A stretch of DNA of 64,000 nucleotides, taken from NCBI GenBank assembly GCA_029570205.1, contig JAKQSI010000051.1, forward strand, positions 1-64,000. Reading direction: 5' to 3'. The notes under the pieces are model-generated. The model saw nothing but the letters and a program-made list of their open reading frames with translations, had not been told where the DNA came from and ran no database searches. Positions 17,119 to 25,947 of the stretch are shown here, piece by piece (the first letter of the stretch is position 1; every line of letters starts with the position of its first letter). The DNA is from Candidatus Omnitrophota bacterium (GTDB lineage: Bacteria > Hinthialibacterota > Hinthialibacteria > Hinthialibacterales > JAKPRU01). The translations under genes were made by a program, and so were the position numbers.

Positions 17119-19047
17119 TCACCTCAATTCGCTTGACATCTCCCGCGCCACCTCGTCCAGCAGATCGATAAAACAGGTCAGCACAGAGTACATTTCCGTA
17201 AGAATATACTGGTACTTGGCATACATACACTCCAGGAACGCTTTCGGGCTGGGGTCCGCAGGCCGGTCGGCCTGCTGACGGCGGTAGTAGAGATAAGTCA
17301 CGGAGGTATCCAGAAACACATTGAACAACGGATCGCGCAGCATTTCCTGCCACAAATCCTCCAGTCGATCCCATTCGGACTGCACCAATTGCGCGCCGGG
17401 CGGGACTCCGCGATACAGCTCCGGCCACTTGGCGATGTGCGCCAATGCCTTCACGCAAATCCGCCGGGAGTTCAACAGTACCTCCTGCCCCCTGCGCAAT
17501 TCGCGAACCAGCGGGGCGGGGTCTCGAGGCGGCAACGGCGCGTGAAAAGGCTCCCAAAACCGAGTAATATCCGACGCCGGGTCAAGAGCATCAACCACCT
17601 CTCGAAGCGGCCGGTTGATTGCACCCTCTTTTCGTGAACCGCCCTCGGTAGCGTCGATCACCTCTCGCCCGCAATCCCGGATGTTCTGTTCCAGGTCCTT
17701 AATGTACTGCTTGAATGACACCGTAGTGGGAACCGGGTCTCCATAGTATCCCGGCACGAACACGAGATTCCCCGCTTCGGCGCTCGCTCTCCCTTCTTTT
17801 CCGCCGACTACGGTAAACCCATCCTCGCGCACCGCCGATGTTGTACGCGAGACCGCCGCATCCCGCGCGTGAGTCATCCCGCCGCTCAAAGGAAACGCAA
17901 AATCCATCCCCACCAGCACAATCGGATCGCACCCCAGGTGGACCGCCACATTGAACGCAATCTGCCCCACATTCATCCCGCGTTTGACACTTCCCACCTC
18001 TCCAAGAATATCCCCCAGCGCATCCCGCAGATATTTCAGAAAATTGCCCTGCTCATCCACCAGGGGAAAGAAAAACCTGTGTGCGGGATACTTGCGCGCA
18101 ATCCCGAAATAACATTCCGGGTGAAATGCGAGAATGGCATTTTTCAGATCAGAAACCTTCTCAAAGTGGCTGAAATTGAGCTCGGTGGGGTCCGCCGCGC
18201 AAACCAGATGCGGCTCGATTCCATGACGAGCCAGCGTGTTCTGGCTTGTGTCCACGGCGATTATCAGTCCCCGATTGCCGACCCGCTTCAATTCCTCGAT
18301 GTTCCTGTCCAGCGAGGGTCCCGCCGCGACAACAAAACCCGGCAGTCCTTTCGCCGCGTCTCGATACTCCGAGGGCATCCGCCCGCGCCAGAACGCGCAA
18401 AGGTTCTTTAATACATTGGTTTGATTCCGATGTCGATGATCGAGCACCGTCTTAGTGTTGACGCCATCGTAGGTTGCGGCCTCCACAATCTGACGGGCCA
18501 CTTCCATGTAATAACCCGGATTCAGCTGCTGCGATGGCTTGTGATGAAGAATCTTGAAATTATGTACCATGAATCCGGTCCGAAGCGGCCTTAATAAATC
18601 CGGAAAATCTTCGGGTTTCTCCGCCACAAAACAATAGCAGGTGTCTGATGCCAGCAGGCGGCGCAGATCCATTGCGGTCAGCGCCAGGCGAAAAAGGTGC
18701 GGATCGTATTCCACCAGTGTGATACTGCGGGCATGAGACCCGAATCGTTCCAGATACGCCCGAACGTGGTATCCGAGACCCACTCCCAGGAAAAGAAGAT
18801 GGATAGCCGAGGAAACCGGATCGTTCTCGGCCCAGCGCTGCGCCTCCCGGAGAGGATCGTACAGACTGCAAAGCGCGCGGGGATCTCCGCCATCGGGGGG
18901 ACAATAGCGCAATGCCGCGAATTGATTCTTTGCGGGAACCAACTCCAGATAAGGGGGAAGCTGCGGATTCAGACCCGCTATTCGGTCCGCTAACGCGGGA
19001 TTTCGCGTCCGCAACGCCTCCAGGTTGGAATCGAGAAATGAGGGCAT
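17119..19047 (-). CDS. DUF115/Maf-like protein, possible flagellin glycosyltransferase
   Basis: A 642-aa cytosolic protein with the DUF115 (MptE-like) core, seen as G-F-V-V-A-A-G-P-S-L-D-R-N-I-E-E-L-K near residue 240 and D-P-I-V-L-V-G-M-D-F-A-F near 385. The N-terminal region (residues ~90-150) contains a Rossmann-like L-F-L-G-V-G-L-G-Y-H-V. Motility-associated factors of this build transfer pseudaminic or legionaminic acids to flagellin in Campylobacter, Aeromonas and others. It is the last gene of the flagellar stator run, beginning 13 bases after motB, which supports a motility role, but no flagellin is in the window. ATG 19047 was chosen over TTG 19059, which abuts the motB stop, because GGAATTACC precedes it. 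Confidence 0.8.
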   Translation of the reverse strand: MPSFLDSNLEALRTRNPALADRIAGLNPQLPPYLELVPAKNQFAALRYCPPDGGDPRALCSLYDPLREAQRWAENDPVSSAIHLLFLGVGLGYHVRAYLERFGSHARSITLVEYDPHLFRLALTAMDLRRLLASDTCYCFVAEKPEDFPDLLRPLRTGFMVHNFKILHHKPSQQLNPGYYMEVARQIVEAATYDGVNTKTVLDHRHRNQTNVLKNLCAFWRGRMPSEYRDAAKGLPGFVVAAGPSLDRNIEELKRVGNRGLIIAVDTSQNTLARHGIEPHLVCAADPTELNFSHFEKVSDLKNAILAFHPECYFGIARKYPAHRFFFPLVDEQGNFLKYLRDALGDILGEVGSVKRGMNVGQIAFNVAVHLGCDPIVLVGMDFAFPLSGGMTHARDAAVSRTTSAVREDGFTVVGGKEGRASAEAGNLVFVPGYYGDPVPTTVSFKQYIKDLEQNIRDCGREVIDATEGGSRKEGAINRPLREVVDALDPASDITRFWEPFHAPLPPRDPAPLVRELRRGQEVLLNSRRICVKALAHIAKWPELYRGVPPGAQLVQSEWDRLEDLWQEMLRDPLFNVFLDTSVTYLYYRRQQADRPADPSPKAFLECMYAKYQYILTEMYSVLTCFIDLLDEVAREMSSELR

Positions 19048-19059
19048 CGGTAATTCCAA

Positions 19060-19887
19060 CTACCGGGGCGACGGCATAACCTCTTCAATCGGCGCCTCGC
19101 GGGGTGGATTCTTGGGGGTATTCAGTTCTCCCTCGTACCCTTCGCTCTTGAACCCTTCCAGAAGAACTATGGCAACCCGACGATTTTGACTGCGGCCTTC
19201 CGGTGTATCGTTGGACGCCACTGGGTGATTCGGGCCATAGGATTGGAAACTCAGCCGGTTGTGCGCAATCCGCAACGCCGGATCCGGATGATCCTCCATG
19301 TATTTCAGTACGTTGTACGCCCGGGCCGCCGCCAAATCGAAATTGTCTTTGTAAAAATGCGGATTCCCCTCCCCCCAGACATTATCCGTATATCCCTCAA
19401 TCCGTATCCGGTTCGGGAAACCCGCCACAATCCGTAAAATAGGATCTAAAATCGCGGTTGCCGAGGCAGCCGGAATCTCCGCGCTGCCGGACTTGAACAG
19501 AATCTCGCCCTGTATATCAAATCGGACGCCTTCTTCCACACCCCGTATCTGTACTTGGCGCGTCTTTTCATCGGAAACCAGTTTTTCCTTGGCATCTTTC
19601 GAAATCGCCTCCAAGGCCCTCTCCGCAACTCGCTTGTCCATCGTCGGCTGGGCATTGGTCGGAGTGATATTAATCGGTGGGACGTGCGACATGGTTGAGA
19701 GACCCGGAATCCGCCCGAATGATCCCTGTATGAAAGCCATGTTCTGTGAGAACTTCATTTCCTCAACACTGGCGAGAGCAAACAGCAAGATAAAAAAACA
19801 CAAAAGCAGCGACATCATGTCGGAGAAGGTACACATCCACTCCGGCGCACCGGCTTTTGGTTCTTCTTCTCTCGGTTTGGGCGGCAT
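19060..19887 (-). CDS. motB: MotB/OmpA family flagellar motor protein, second copy
   Basis: A 275-aa stator protein. One membrane segment (residues ~25-45) is preceded by C-T-F-S-D-M-M-S-L-L-L-C-F-F, whose Asp is the proton- or ion-binding residue of MotB/PomB. The C-terminal OmpA domain (residues ~125-255) binds peptidoglycan; I-E-G-Y-T-D-N, N-F-D-L-A-A-A-R-A and G-R-S-Q-N-R-R-V-A-I are visible. ATG 19887 lies nine bases after AGAGG; the longer frame would start on TTG 19896. It follows a homologous motB gene by 46 bases. A proline-rich tail extends past the OmpA domain. Confidence 0.9.
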   Translation of the reverse strand: MPPKPREEEPKAGAPEWMCTFSDMMSLLLCFFILLFALASVEEMKFSQNMAFIQGSFGRIPGLSTMSHVPPINITPTNAQPTMDKRVAERALEAISKDAKEKLVSDEKTRQVQIRGVEEGVRFDIQGEILFKSGSAEIPAASATAILDPILRIVAGFPNRIRIEGYTDNVWGEGNPHFYKDNFDLAAARAYNVLKYMEDHPDPALRIAHNRLSFQSYGPNHPVASNDTPEGRSQNRRVAIVLLEGFKSEGYEGELNTPKNPPREAPIEEVMPSPR

Positions 19888-19933
19888 CGCTTTCAACCTC
19901 TACCTGTTCTCACCGGTTCCTCAAAGCAGAAAA

Positions 19934-20758
19934 TCAGATGGGTTCCAGCTCCGGAACGGGTGTAGGCGCAGCCTCTTCCTCACGGTCAATCATATACCAC
20001 GGCGCATTTTCTTCGGTTTGCATCAGTGTAATTTCCACCCGGCGGTGTTGCGCTTGTCCCTCCTCCGTGTCCGTGGAAATCACTCGGCCTTTCTCATCCG
20101 TGGCGGGCAGGGTATCCGCAAATCCTTCGTAGCTCATTCGCCCGGGGTCGATCCATTCAAAATCCCTGAAGTACACCATCAGAGCGCGCGCCCGTTCCAT
20201 GGACAACTGCCATTTGTCCGCATAAAGCTTCTTCGGTGGAGGTGGCCCTGTATCGCAGTGACCGCTGAATTGGATGGGATTGTCCGGCATATCCCGCAGG
20301 TTCTCGCCGATCTGCTGCAAGAAGGTTATTGCTTGCGGCTTGATGAGAGCGCTGTTTCGGTCGAACAAAGCGTCCCCGATCACCGTGAATTGAATCCCCT
20401 TCTCCGTCCCTTTGATTGAAATGGTGTCATCCAGCTTCATGGACTGGTACAGTTGCTTCATCCGCGTCAGCACTTTGTCCTTTCCATACGCCTTTTTCTT
20501 CGCGTCTTGCTCGGACTTGGACATTTTCTCCGGTTGAAGATGCGTGGATCGGATATTCTGTATAGTATACGGTGCCACCATCCCTCCAAATCCGGCCTGA
20601 AAAGAACCTGCCAGTTGTACAAACTGCTTTTCTTCAAGCGTAGAGAGGGCGAACAAAAGGATAAAGAAGCAGAGCAGAAGAGACATCATATCCGAGAAGG
20701 TACACATCCATTCGGGCGCACCCCCCGCGGATTCTTCCGGCTTTTTCTTCCTCACCAT
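19934..20758 (-). CDS. motB: MotB/OmpA family flagellar motor protein, first copy
   Basis: A 274-aa stator protein that would pair with MotA to form the ion channel and anchor it to peptidoglycan. The membrane segment again holds C-T-F-S-D-M-M-S-L-L-L-C-F-F-I-L-L-F-A-L with the essential Asp. The OmpA-like domain (residues ~120-250) has F-S-G-H-C-D-T-G, L-S-M-E-R-A-R-A-L and A-Q-H-R-R-V-E-I. A Pro-rich insert (G-P-P-P-P-K-K) follows the peptidoglycan motif. It begins 42 bases after motA with GAGGAG upstream. The two MotB proteins are near-identical through the membrane helix but clearly differ outside it. Confidence 0.92.
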   Translation of the reverse strand: MVRKKKPEESAGGAPEWMCTFSDMMSLLLCFFILLFALSTLEEKQFVQLAGSFQAGFGGMVAPYTIQNIRSTHLQPEKMSKSEQDAKKKAYGKDKVLTRMKQLYQSMKLDDTISIKGTEKGIQFTVIGDALFDRNSALIKPQAITFLQQIGENLRDMPDNPIQFSGHCDTGPPPPKKLYADKWQLSMERARALMVYFRDFEWIDPGRMSYEGFADTLPATDEKGRVISTDTEEGQAQHRRVEITLMQTEENAPWYMIDREEEAAPTPVPELEPI

Positions 20759-20800
20759 GGTCTTACTCCTCTATTCCCCGGAGACATCGCGACGCGCTTG

Positions 20801-21562
20801 TTATTCTTGCCCTTCCGGTCGCATGGATGGCGGCAGAAACGCCAGGAGCTTCTGTTCGAGAATGCGTGGATTATCACCCGACTGAATGGACATGACCCCT
20901 TCGATCGCGATTTCTTTCAGGAGGACTTCCTCTGAGGAACGTATTTTCAGCTTCCCCGCCAGCGGAAGGCACGTTGCATTCGCGAGCAACGCTCCGTACA
21001 GAGTGGTCAGGATTGCCACAGCCATCGAGGGACCGATCTTGGAAGGATCGTCCAGCGTCTGAAGCATCAACACCAGCCCGAGCAACGTCCCGATCATCCC
21101 AAACGCGGGCGCCGCTGTCGCCATATATTCAAGCAGCTGGGTCCCTGACTTGTGTCGGTCTTCGATAAACGCCAGTTCCGTGTGCAGAATATCCTTAATC
21201 AACTCCGGCTCCACACCGTCCACAGCCAGCCGCAGTCCGGTGCGAATAAAAGGATCCTGGACCTCATCCATGGAACTCTCCAGCGAGAGAATCCCTTCCC
21301 GCCGAGCCTTCTCGGAAAAACTGACCAGCAGGCTAACTATGTCCAAAGGCGATTGCGGTCTCGTGAAGATCGCATTCTTGATCACGCTCCCGATGTTCAG
21401 TATTTGCGAAATCGGGAAGTGAATCAATACGACCGAGATGGTCCCCCCAAAAGTACACAGGATGCTGGGCACATCGACGAAGGTCATAAGCGTGCTTGGA
21501 CCAACCGAGGCGACTATCATCCCGTAGGCCAACACAAGTCCGACAACTGTCCCGACGTCCAA
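20801..21562 (-). CDS. motA: Flagellar motor stator protein MotA
   Basis: A 253-aa membrane protein with four membrane segments (residues ~5-25, 30-50, 145-170, 178-200), which together with MotB conducts ions to drive rotation. The central cytoplasmic loop contains F-S-E-K-A-R-R-E-G-I-L-S-L-E and the third-helix region P-A-F-G-M-I-G-T-L-L-G-L-V, both hallmarks of the family. The start codon is TTG 21562, nine bases after GGAG; the ribosome-binding site lies inside the end of flbD, whose stop is only two bases away, so the two genes are translationally coupled. Confidence 0.93.
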   Translation of the reverse strand: MDVGTVVGLVLAYGMIVASVGPSTLMTFVDVPSILCTFGGTISVVLIHFPISQILNIGSVIKNAIFTRPQSPLDIVSLLVSFSEKARREGILSLESSMDEVQDPFIRTGLRLAVDGVEPELIKDILHTELAFIEDRHKSGTQLLEYMATAAPAFGMIGTLLGLVLMLQTLDDPSKIGPSMAVAILTTLYGALLANATCLPLAGKLKIRSSEEVLLKEIAIEGVMSIQSGDNPRILEQKLLAFLPPSMRPEGQE

Positions 21563-21564
21563 GG

Positions 21565-21774
21565 CTAGGTCTCCTTTCTACTGACAATAACACCGGTCAG
21601 CACACCCTTCCGGTAAGCCAGAATCCGGTTCAGTAGTTCATCCGTATTCTCGCGGACAATATGTTTCCGCCCCGACAAGAGCGTAATAATCGTGTCCGGG
21701 GCCGACTCGATAGTCTCGATCTGGTCTGCATTAATCAGGTATTGCTGGCCGCTGAATCGGGTTACGCGAATCAT
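21565..21774 (-). CDS. flbD: FlbD family flagellar protein
   Basis: A 69-aa protein with the family pattern M-I-R-V-T-R-F-S-G-Q-Q-Y-L-I-N-A-D-Q-I-E-T-I-E followed by P-D-T-I-I-T-L-L-S-G-R-K. Small FlbD proteins are found next to motA in Firmicutes, spirochaetes and relatives and are not the same as the Caulobacter response regulator of that name; their role in the motor is unclear. ATG 21774 follows GAGGAACGTG; an in-frame GTG immediately upstream was not used. A sigma-70-type promoter precedes it, after the flgE terminator. Confidence 0.88.
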   Translation of the reverse strand: MIRVTRFSGQQYLINADQIETIESAPDTIITLLSGRKHIVRENTDELLNRILAYRKGVLTGVIVSRKET

Positions 21775-21814
21775 CACGTTCCTCGCCGATCTTGAATGCT
21801 TCCTTCGCTAAAGG

Positions 21815-21843
21815 ATCATACTGACTCAGCCGATGAGAAGCAA
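21815..21843 (-). promoter_or_regulatory. Candidate promoter for flbD-motA-motB
   Basis: On the minus strand TTGCTT (21843-21838), a 17-base spacer and TATGAT (21820-21815). The -10 matches five of six consensus bases; the -35 only three or four. It lies 41 bases before flbD and just after the flgE terminator, in the place where a new transcript would have to start. Confidence 0.45.
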
Positions 21844-21853
21844 CATTGAGATA

Positions 21854-21890
21854 CAATAAAATGGAGAGAGGTCTTCAGGGACCTCCCTCC
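21854..21890 (-). terminator. Intrinsic terminator after flgE
   Basis: Read on the minus strand, GGAGGGAGGTC (21890-21880) pairs with GACCTCTCTCC (21873-21863) over 11 bp with one mismatch around a 6-base loop, followed by ATTTTATTG. This has the stem plus U-rich tail of a rho-independent terminator and lies 60 bases after the flgE stop. Confidence 0.75.
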
Positions 21891-21949
21891 GTTCTGCTCC
21901 TCATCTTCCGTCGGGGGAGACCATTTCTCCACCCGTCATTCGAATTCGA

Positions 21950-24900
21950 TTACCGAACCAGGTTCACCACTTCCTGAAGGATCTGATCATTGGTGGTGAT
22001 GATTCGACTGTTCGCGGAGAACGCACGCTGGGACACAATCAGGTTAGTAAACTCCGTCGCGATATCCACATTGGAGAGTTCCAGATTGCCGGACTGAATT
22101 TCACCGGTTCCGCCCATCCCGGGATCGTAAACTGTGATCTGACCCGAGTTGGCGCCTTCCGCAAACAGCGTATCGCCCAACTGAATCAATCCGCCTTCGT
22201 TGGTCACCTGCGCCAGGACAATTCCGCCAAGATAGCGCGTTGCGCCGTTGGAGAACGCCCCGATAATCAATCCGTCCGGGGATATGCTCACACTTTCCAG
22301 ACTGCCGACACCGCGCCCGTTTTGGTTCAACAGGGTGGCCGTATCGCTCGCGTTTCCGTAATGAGTCATCGCCGTCAGATCCAGCTGGAAGTTGAGCGGA
22401 TCAACACCACCGTTTACCGGGTCGATTCCATCAGGATCAAAATTGATGGTCGGTGTATCCAGATTTCCATTGCCGTAACTGAAGAAATGCCCGCTGCTGT
22501 CAAAATCCACATACCCTACCGTTCCGGTTGGAATAGTGTTCGCTGCATTGGGAACCACCGCCTGCCAGGCATACGAGTTTCGTCGCATGTCGCTGGTAGT
22601 ATGGAAGGTGTTGGTCTCAGCGGGACCTGTATCCGTGGTAGAAACCGAAATACCGGACAGAGGCAGGTGATCGGGCCGATCGATGCTGGAATCCCCATCA
22701 AAACTCTCCGCTATTCCATACCCGCGAGGATTAAACAGAGCATTGAACGCATTGGCTTGGGCATCGAAGGCTTTTGTTCCGGCAAACCGTCCGGTTACAA
22801 CCGGATTCCCGGCGCTGTCAACAATGTCCGATCCGGCAAACATCCCAGTGCTGAGTGCAACCAACTGCACACCGGAATCCCGAATGCCCAGCGCGGCAGC
22901 CACAGTCGAGGGATTGCTTTGCTCAGGCGCCGAACCGGTATTCGGATTGTCCGCAGGATTCACATTGGCCAGATTGCCGTTGTCTGTTGCACCGATCGTA
23001 AATGCATCCGCCAGACTGGCGGCAAACGGCGACTCGGTAAACTTGGTAACCGTTGCGTCTGTTACATCATTATCCACCTGGTTATCCGCAACGAATGTGC
23101 CGGAGCCGGCCGGGGTTTCAGCAAGCGTAGAGACACGCACAGACCGGGTTTTCGCCGCCAGGTCCATCATCAGCCCAAGGTTGGCTTCCCCTCCGGCGGA
23201 GGTCGCCAGCGCGGACTGGTAAGCCGAATTCGATGCCTTTCCCAATGAGGCCGCTGCGGTGTTCTCCTTGAACGAGAACTCGAAAGATCCTTCGTCGGTC
23301 AGGTTGATTTGAAGCTCCGGCAAAACATAATCGGATTGGACGGTCAATGGGTTGGTCGATCCGGCAAGCCCCGGAATGGTTGTGCCGGCCAGGTTGGAGG
23401 CCACATCGGCGCTGGTCATACCGGTTACCAGGGTCGCCACGGCGTTGTTGATCCGACTCTCAATGCGCTCCCGGATATTCTCCAGCGTGGTTTCCCCGGT
23501 GAATCCCTGATCCATGAAACCCCCGCCGATATTCAACTGCTGAGGACCTTGCACGTTGAGCGCGTGAAGAATCGCCTGATCTGCCGCCGTGAGCGCAGTT
23601 CCGTTTGCCAGGGTCGTGTCGGTCGGAAGCAGAAACTCCTGCCCGTTAAATGAGATCGCCCCATCACTCAAACGCAGGGAAATCATATTCCCCACACTAT
23701 CGTTGAAAGAATAAACACCCTGTGTCGCCACGATATTGTCGATTTGATACGCCGAGAACACCGCGGTGTTATTGGTCGGATCGATGACCGGCTCGGCAAA
23801 AGTCGGGTTCTGGGGAAATCCGCCATAAATAATGTCTCGTTGATCGCGGTCCAGAAGTTCCCCGATCTGCGTGCTGCCGATCGCCTCAGGCGGGCGACTG
23901 TCGCGTGCGAAACCGAGCGTAAGAGTCCGCGAATTGCCCTGGGAATCGAACACTTCAATGGAGGAGGTTCGATTGGCCTGGGTCAACGCCTCTGTCCGGA
24001 CAATGGAATTCGCTGCAACATCGAGCGTCCGCGTGAAATTCGGATCGCCTACTGTGGTAAATATCTCACCGAGAATCCGGTTGGCTTGTTCCGGAGGAAC
24101 GGAATCCGTGCCCCGTGGGGCAAGGCCTATCCGAACCCCATTGAGCGCATCGGAACCGTTCTGGAAAATAAACTGCCCTGTTTCCGTATCCACGGAAACC
24201 TGGAAAGCGCTCTCGGACCCCGGAATGCTCTGTTCCACAACGGCATCCAGGGCATCGTCGATGGCCTTGGCAAGATCCTCCAGTGTGGTGTCGGCGCCCA
24301 CCGACAGGATAACTCCCGCACCCTTGCCGAAATCAAACGTTGAAAGATCAATCGGCTCAACAATATTGTCCGGCGCATTGGCCAGATCCACAAAGCCGGT
24401 TTCAAACCGAACCACATCGCCGTTCAAGAGGCCGACACTTTCACCGTATCGGTTGAACAGTCCTTGCAGGCTGCTGGACACCGTGGCCGGGATCGGCTCA
24501 CTGTTGGCATACAGGTTGCCGCCCGCGGTGACACTGGTCGTTTTCTGCGCTGCAATCGTGCTGCCGAAGTCCAGACGAAGATCGGCAACCGGCTTGGTAT
24601 TGTCGATCTGCCCCACCGCGTTGGCCTGCCGACCCTGTAAACGGAATCCGTTCCCCGGATCAACCAGGTATCCGTCGGTATCCAGGGAGAAATTCCCGGC
24701 CCGGGTCAACACCTGCTGCATGTCGTTATCTCGCAGCACAAAAAATCCCTCTCCCTGGATGGCCAAGTCAAGCAGCCGACCCGTGGTTTGCAGGTTTCCC
24801 TGGCTGAAAATCGTGTCCACACTGCCCAGCGAAACTCCGGAACCGATCTGCCTCGGATTGATGCCGCCACGCCCGCCCTGGCTGCCCACACCCGCAAACA

Positions 24901-25048
24901 GCGTGGACACAAATAAATCATCAAACGTCGCCCGTCCGGCCCGAAATCCCACCGTGTTCACATTCGCTATGTTGTTGCCGATGACATCTATATTCTTGTC
25001 AATCGTGTTCAGTCCGGTTAAACCCGTGAAAATCGACCGAATACTCAT
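21950..25048 (-). CDS. flgE: Flagellar hook protein FlgE, very long form
   Basis: A 1032-aa flagellar axial protein that polymerises into the hook joining rod and filament. The N-terminus is diagnostic: M-S-I-R-S-I-F-T-G-L-T-G-L, then D-V-I-G-N-N-I-A-N-V-N-T-V-G-F-R. Residues ~90-120 carry L-D-L-A-I-Q-G-E-G-F-F-V-L. The C-terminal coil reads G-E-I-Q-S-G-N-L-E-L-S-N-V-D-I-A-T-E-F-T, ending in V-V-N-L-V-R. Typical FlgE is 400-450 aa; the extra ~600 residues form large Ala/Asn/Asp-rich inserts in the surface-exposed middle. GGAGG precedes ATG 25048. It follows flgD and ends in a clear terminator. Confidence 0.93.
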   Translation of the reverse strand: MSIRSIFTGLTGLNTIDKNIDVIGNNIANVNTVGFRAGRATFDDLFVSTLFAGVGSQGGRGGINPRQIGSGVSLGSVDTIFSQGNLQTTGRLLDLAIQGEGFFVLRDNDMQQVLTRAGNFSLDTDGYLVDPGNGFRLQGRQANAVGQIDNTKPVADLRLDFGSTIAAQKTTSVTAGGNLYANSEPIPATVSSSLQGLFNRYGESVGLLNGDVVRFETGFVDLANAPDNIVEPIDLSTFDFGKGAGVILSVGADTTLEDLAKAIDDALDAVVEQSIPGSESAFQVSVDTETGQFIFQNGSDALNGVRIGLAPRGTDSVPPEQANRILGEIFTTVGDPNFTRTLDVAANSIVRTEALTQANRTSSIEVFDSQGNSRTLTLGFARDSRPPEAIGSTQIGELLDRDQRDIIYGGFPQNPTFAEPVIDPTNNTAVFSAYQIDNIVATQGVYSFNDSVGNMISLRLSDGAISFNGQEFLLPTDTTLANGTALTAADQAILHALNVQGPQQLNIGGGFMDQGFTGETTLENIRERIESRINNAVATLVTGMTSADVASNLAGTTIPGLAGSTNPLTVQSDYVLPELQINLTDEGSFEFSFKENTAAASLGKASNSAYQSALATSAGGEANLGLMMDLAAKTRSVRVSTLAETPAGSGTFVADNQVDNDVTDATVTKFTESPFAASLADAFTIGATDNGNLANVNPADNPNTGSAPEQSNPSTVAAALGIRDSGVQLVALSTGMFAGSDIVDSAGNPVVTGRFAGTKAFDAQANAFNALFNPRGYGIAESFDGDSSIDRPDHLPLSGISVSTTDTGPAETNTFHTTSDMRRNSYAWQAVVPNAANTIPTGTVGYVDFDSSGHFFSYGNGNLDTPTINFDPDGIDPVNGGVDPLNFQLDLTAMTHYGNASDTATLLNQNGRGVGSLESVSISPDGLIIGAFSNGATRYLGGIVLAQVTNEGGLIQLGDTLFAEGANSGQITVYDPGMGGTGEIQSGNLELSNVDIATEFTNLIVSQRAFSANSRIITTNDQILQEVVNLVR

Positions 25049-25221
25049 TGTAAGGTGACCTCCATGTCAGCATTCCATAGATTCTGAGAAAGTTGTCGGA
25101 TCAACCCGGCTTCCACACCGGATCGATCCCCTTCAACGCCGTAGCCTCTATTCTGTTCCGAGAATGGCCTGATTCCTGTACCTCCTCAACTCGTAGATTT
25201 CCGGTCCCTTTTGGGATGGCC

Positions 25222-25905
25222 TCAGGCGGCCTCATCCCGATGTCGAACCGACTTGACATCGCTCAGGTATACTGTCTGATTCCCGACCAGCAGCACGGGC
25301 ACGCCTTCTTGAAATTGCACCTCGGAGACTTGCCCCGTCAGATAAACATCATAATTCTCCGTCGCTCCATCGTCGTTAATCGGAGACCCGATGGAAATCG
25401 CGTATTCACCGGGCGCCAATTCATTCCCATATTCCCCCAGACCGTCAAACTCATAGATATGATTCCCGGTATCGTTAATGTGCAGCGTCTCCGTTCGGAC
25501 CACCGTCCCGGAGGAACTGGTAATTTTCACAACCGCATCACCGGTCGATGTCGCTTGAAACAGAAATGTCGGGGTGTCGCCGGAGAGATAGTTAAATGTA
25601 TCGACTGCGGCAACGACATCCTGCCCGATCAGCGACAGGGCCTGGGAAGTCGAGGTCCCATCCTGGGCGGCTAGAATCTTCTTCAATAATTCCGTCTGGT
25701 TGGTCTGCTGTTCCAGGCTGCTGAAAGTGGCCAGCTCGGCTACAAATTCCTGATTCTCCATCGGATTCAGGGGATCCTGGTTCTGTATCTGAGCAATCAG
25801 TAGAGTCAGGAAATCCTCCCGGGTTACTTCTTCGGAAGAAAGATTGACTCCGCTCGTTGCCGTTGTGTAGGTACTGCCTAATCCGCTGACGGCGTCGGTT
25901 GACAT
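25222..25905 (-). CDS. flgD: Flagellar hook assembly (capping) protein FlgD
   Basis: A 227-aa protein that caps the growing hook so that FlgE subunits can assemble. The conserved N-terminal block F-L-T-L-L-I-A-Q-I-Q-N-Q-D-P-L-N-P-M-E-N is complete, followed by F-V-A-E-L-A-T-F-S-S-L-E-Q (residues ~30-75). The rest is the FlgD Ig-like/Tudor-like beta region with D-G-L-G-E-Y-G-N near 150. ATG 25905 follows AGGAGA with normal spacing; the seven codons upstream are probably untranslated. The gene is 42 bases downstream of fliK and 173 bases upstream of flgE. Confidence 0.92.
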   Translation of the reverse strand: MSTDAVSGLGSTYTTATSGVNLSSEEVTREDFLTLLIAQIQNQDPLNPMENQEFVAELATFSSLEQQTNQTELLKKILAAQDGTSTSQALSLIGQDVVAAVDTFNYLSGDTPTFLFQATSTGDAVVKITSSSGTVVRTETLHINDTGNHIYEFDGLGEYGNELAPGEYAISIGSPINDDGATENYDVYLTGQVSEVQFQEGVPVLLVGNQTVYLSDVKSVRHRDEAA

Positions 25906-25947
25906 AGTTGATTCTCCTGTTCTCACCCTGTATGGCTGATAATGTTT

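Noticed and set aside
22322-25058. Long open frames antisense to flgE (to 395 codons)
   Set aside because: They mirror the codon pattern of flgE, have no leader or family-like content, and lie wholly within a certain gene.
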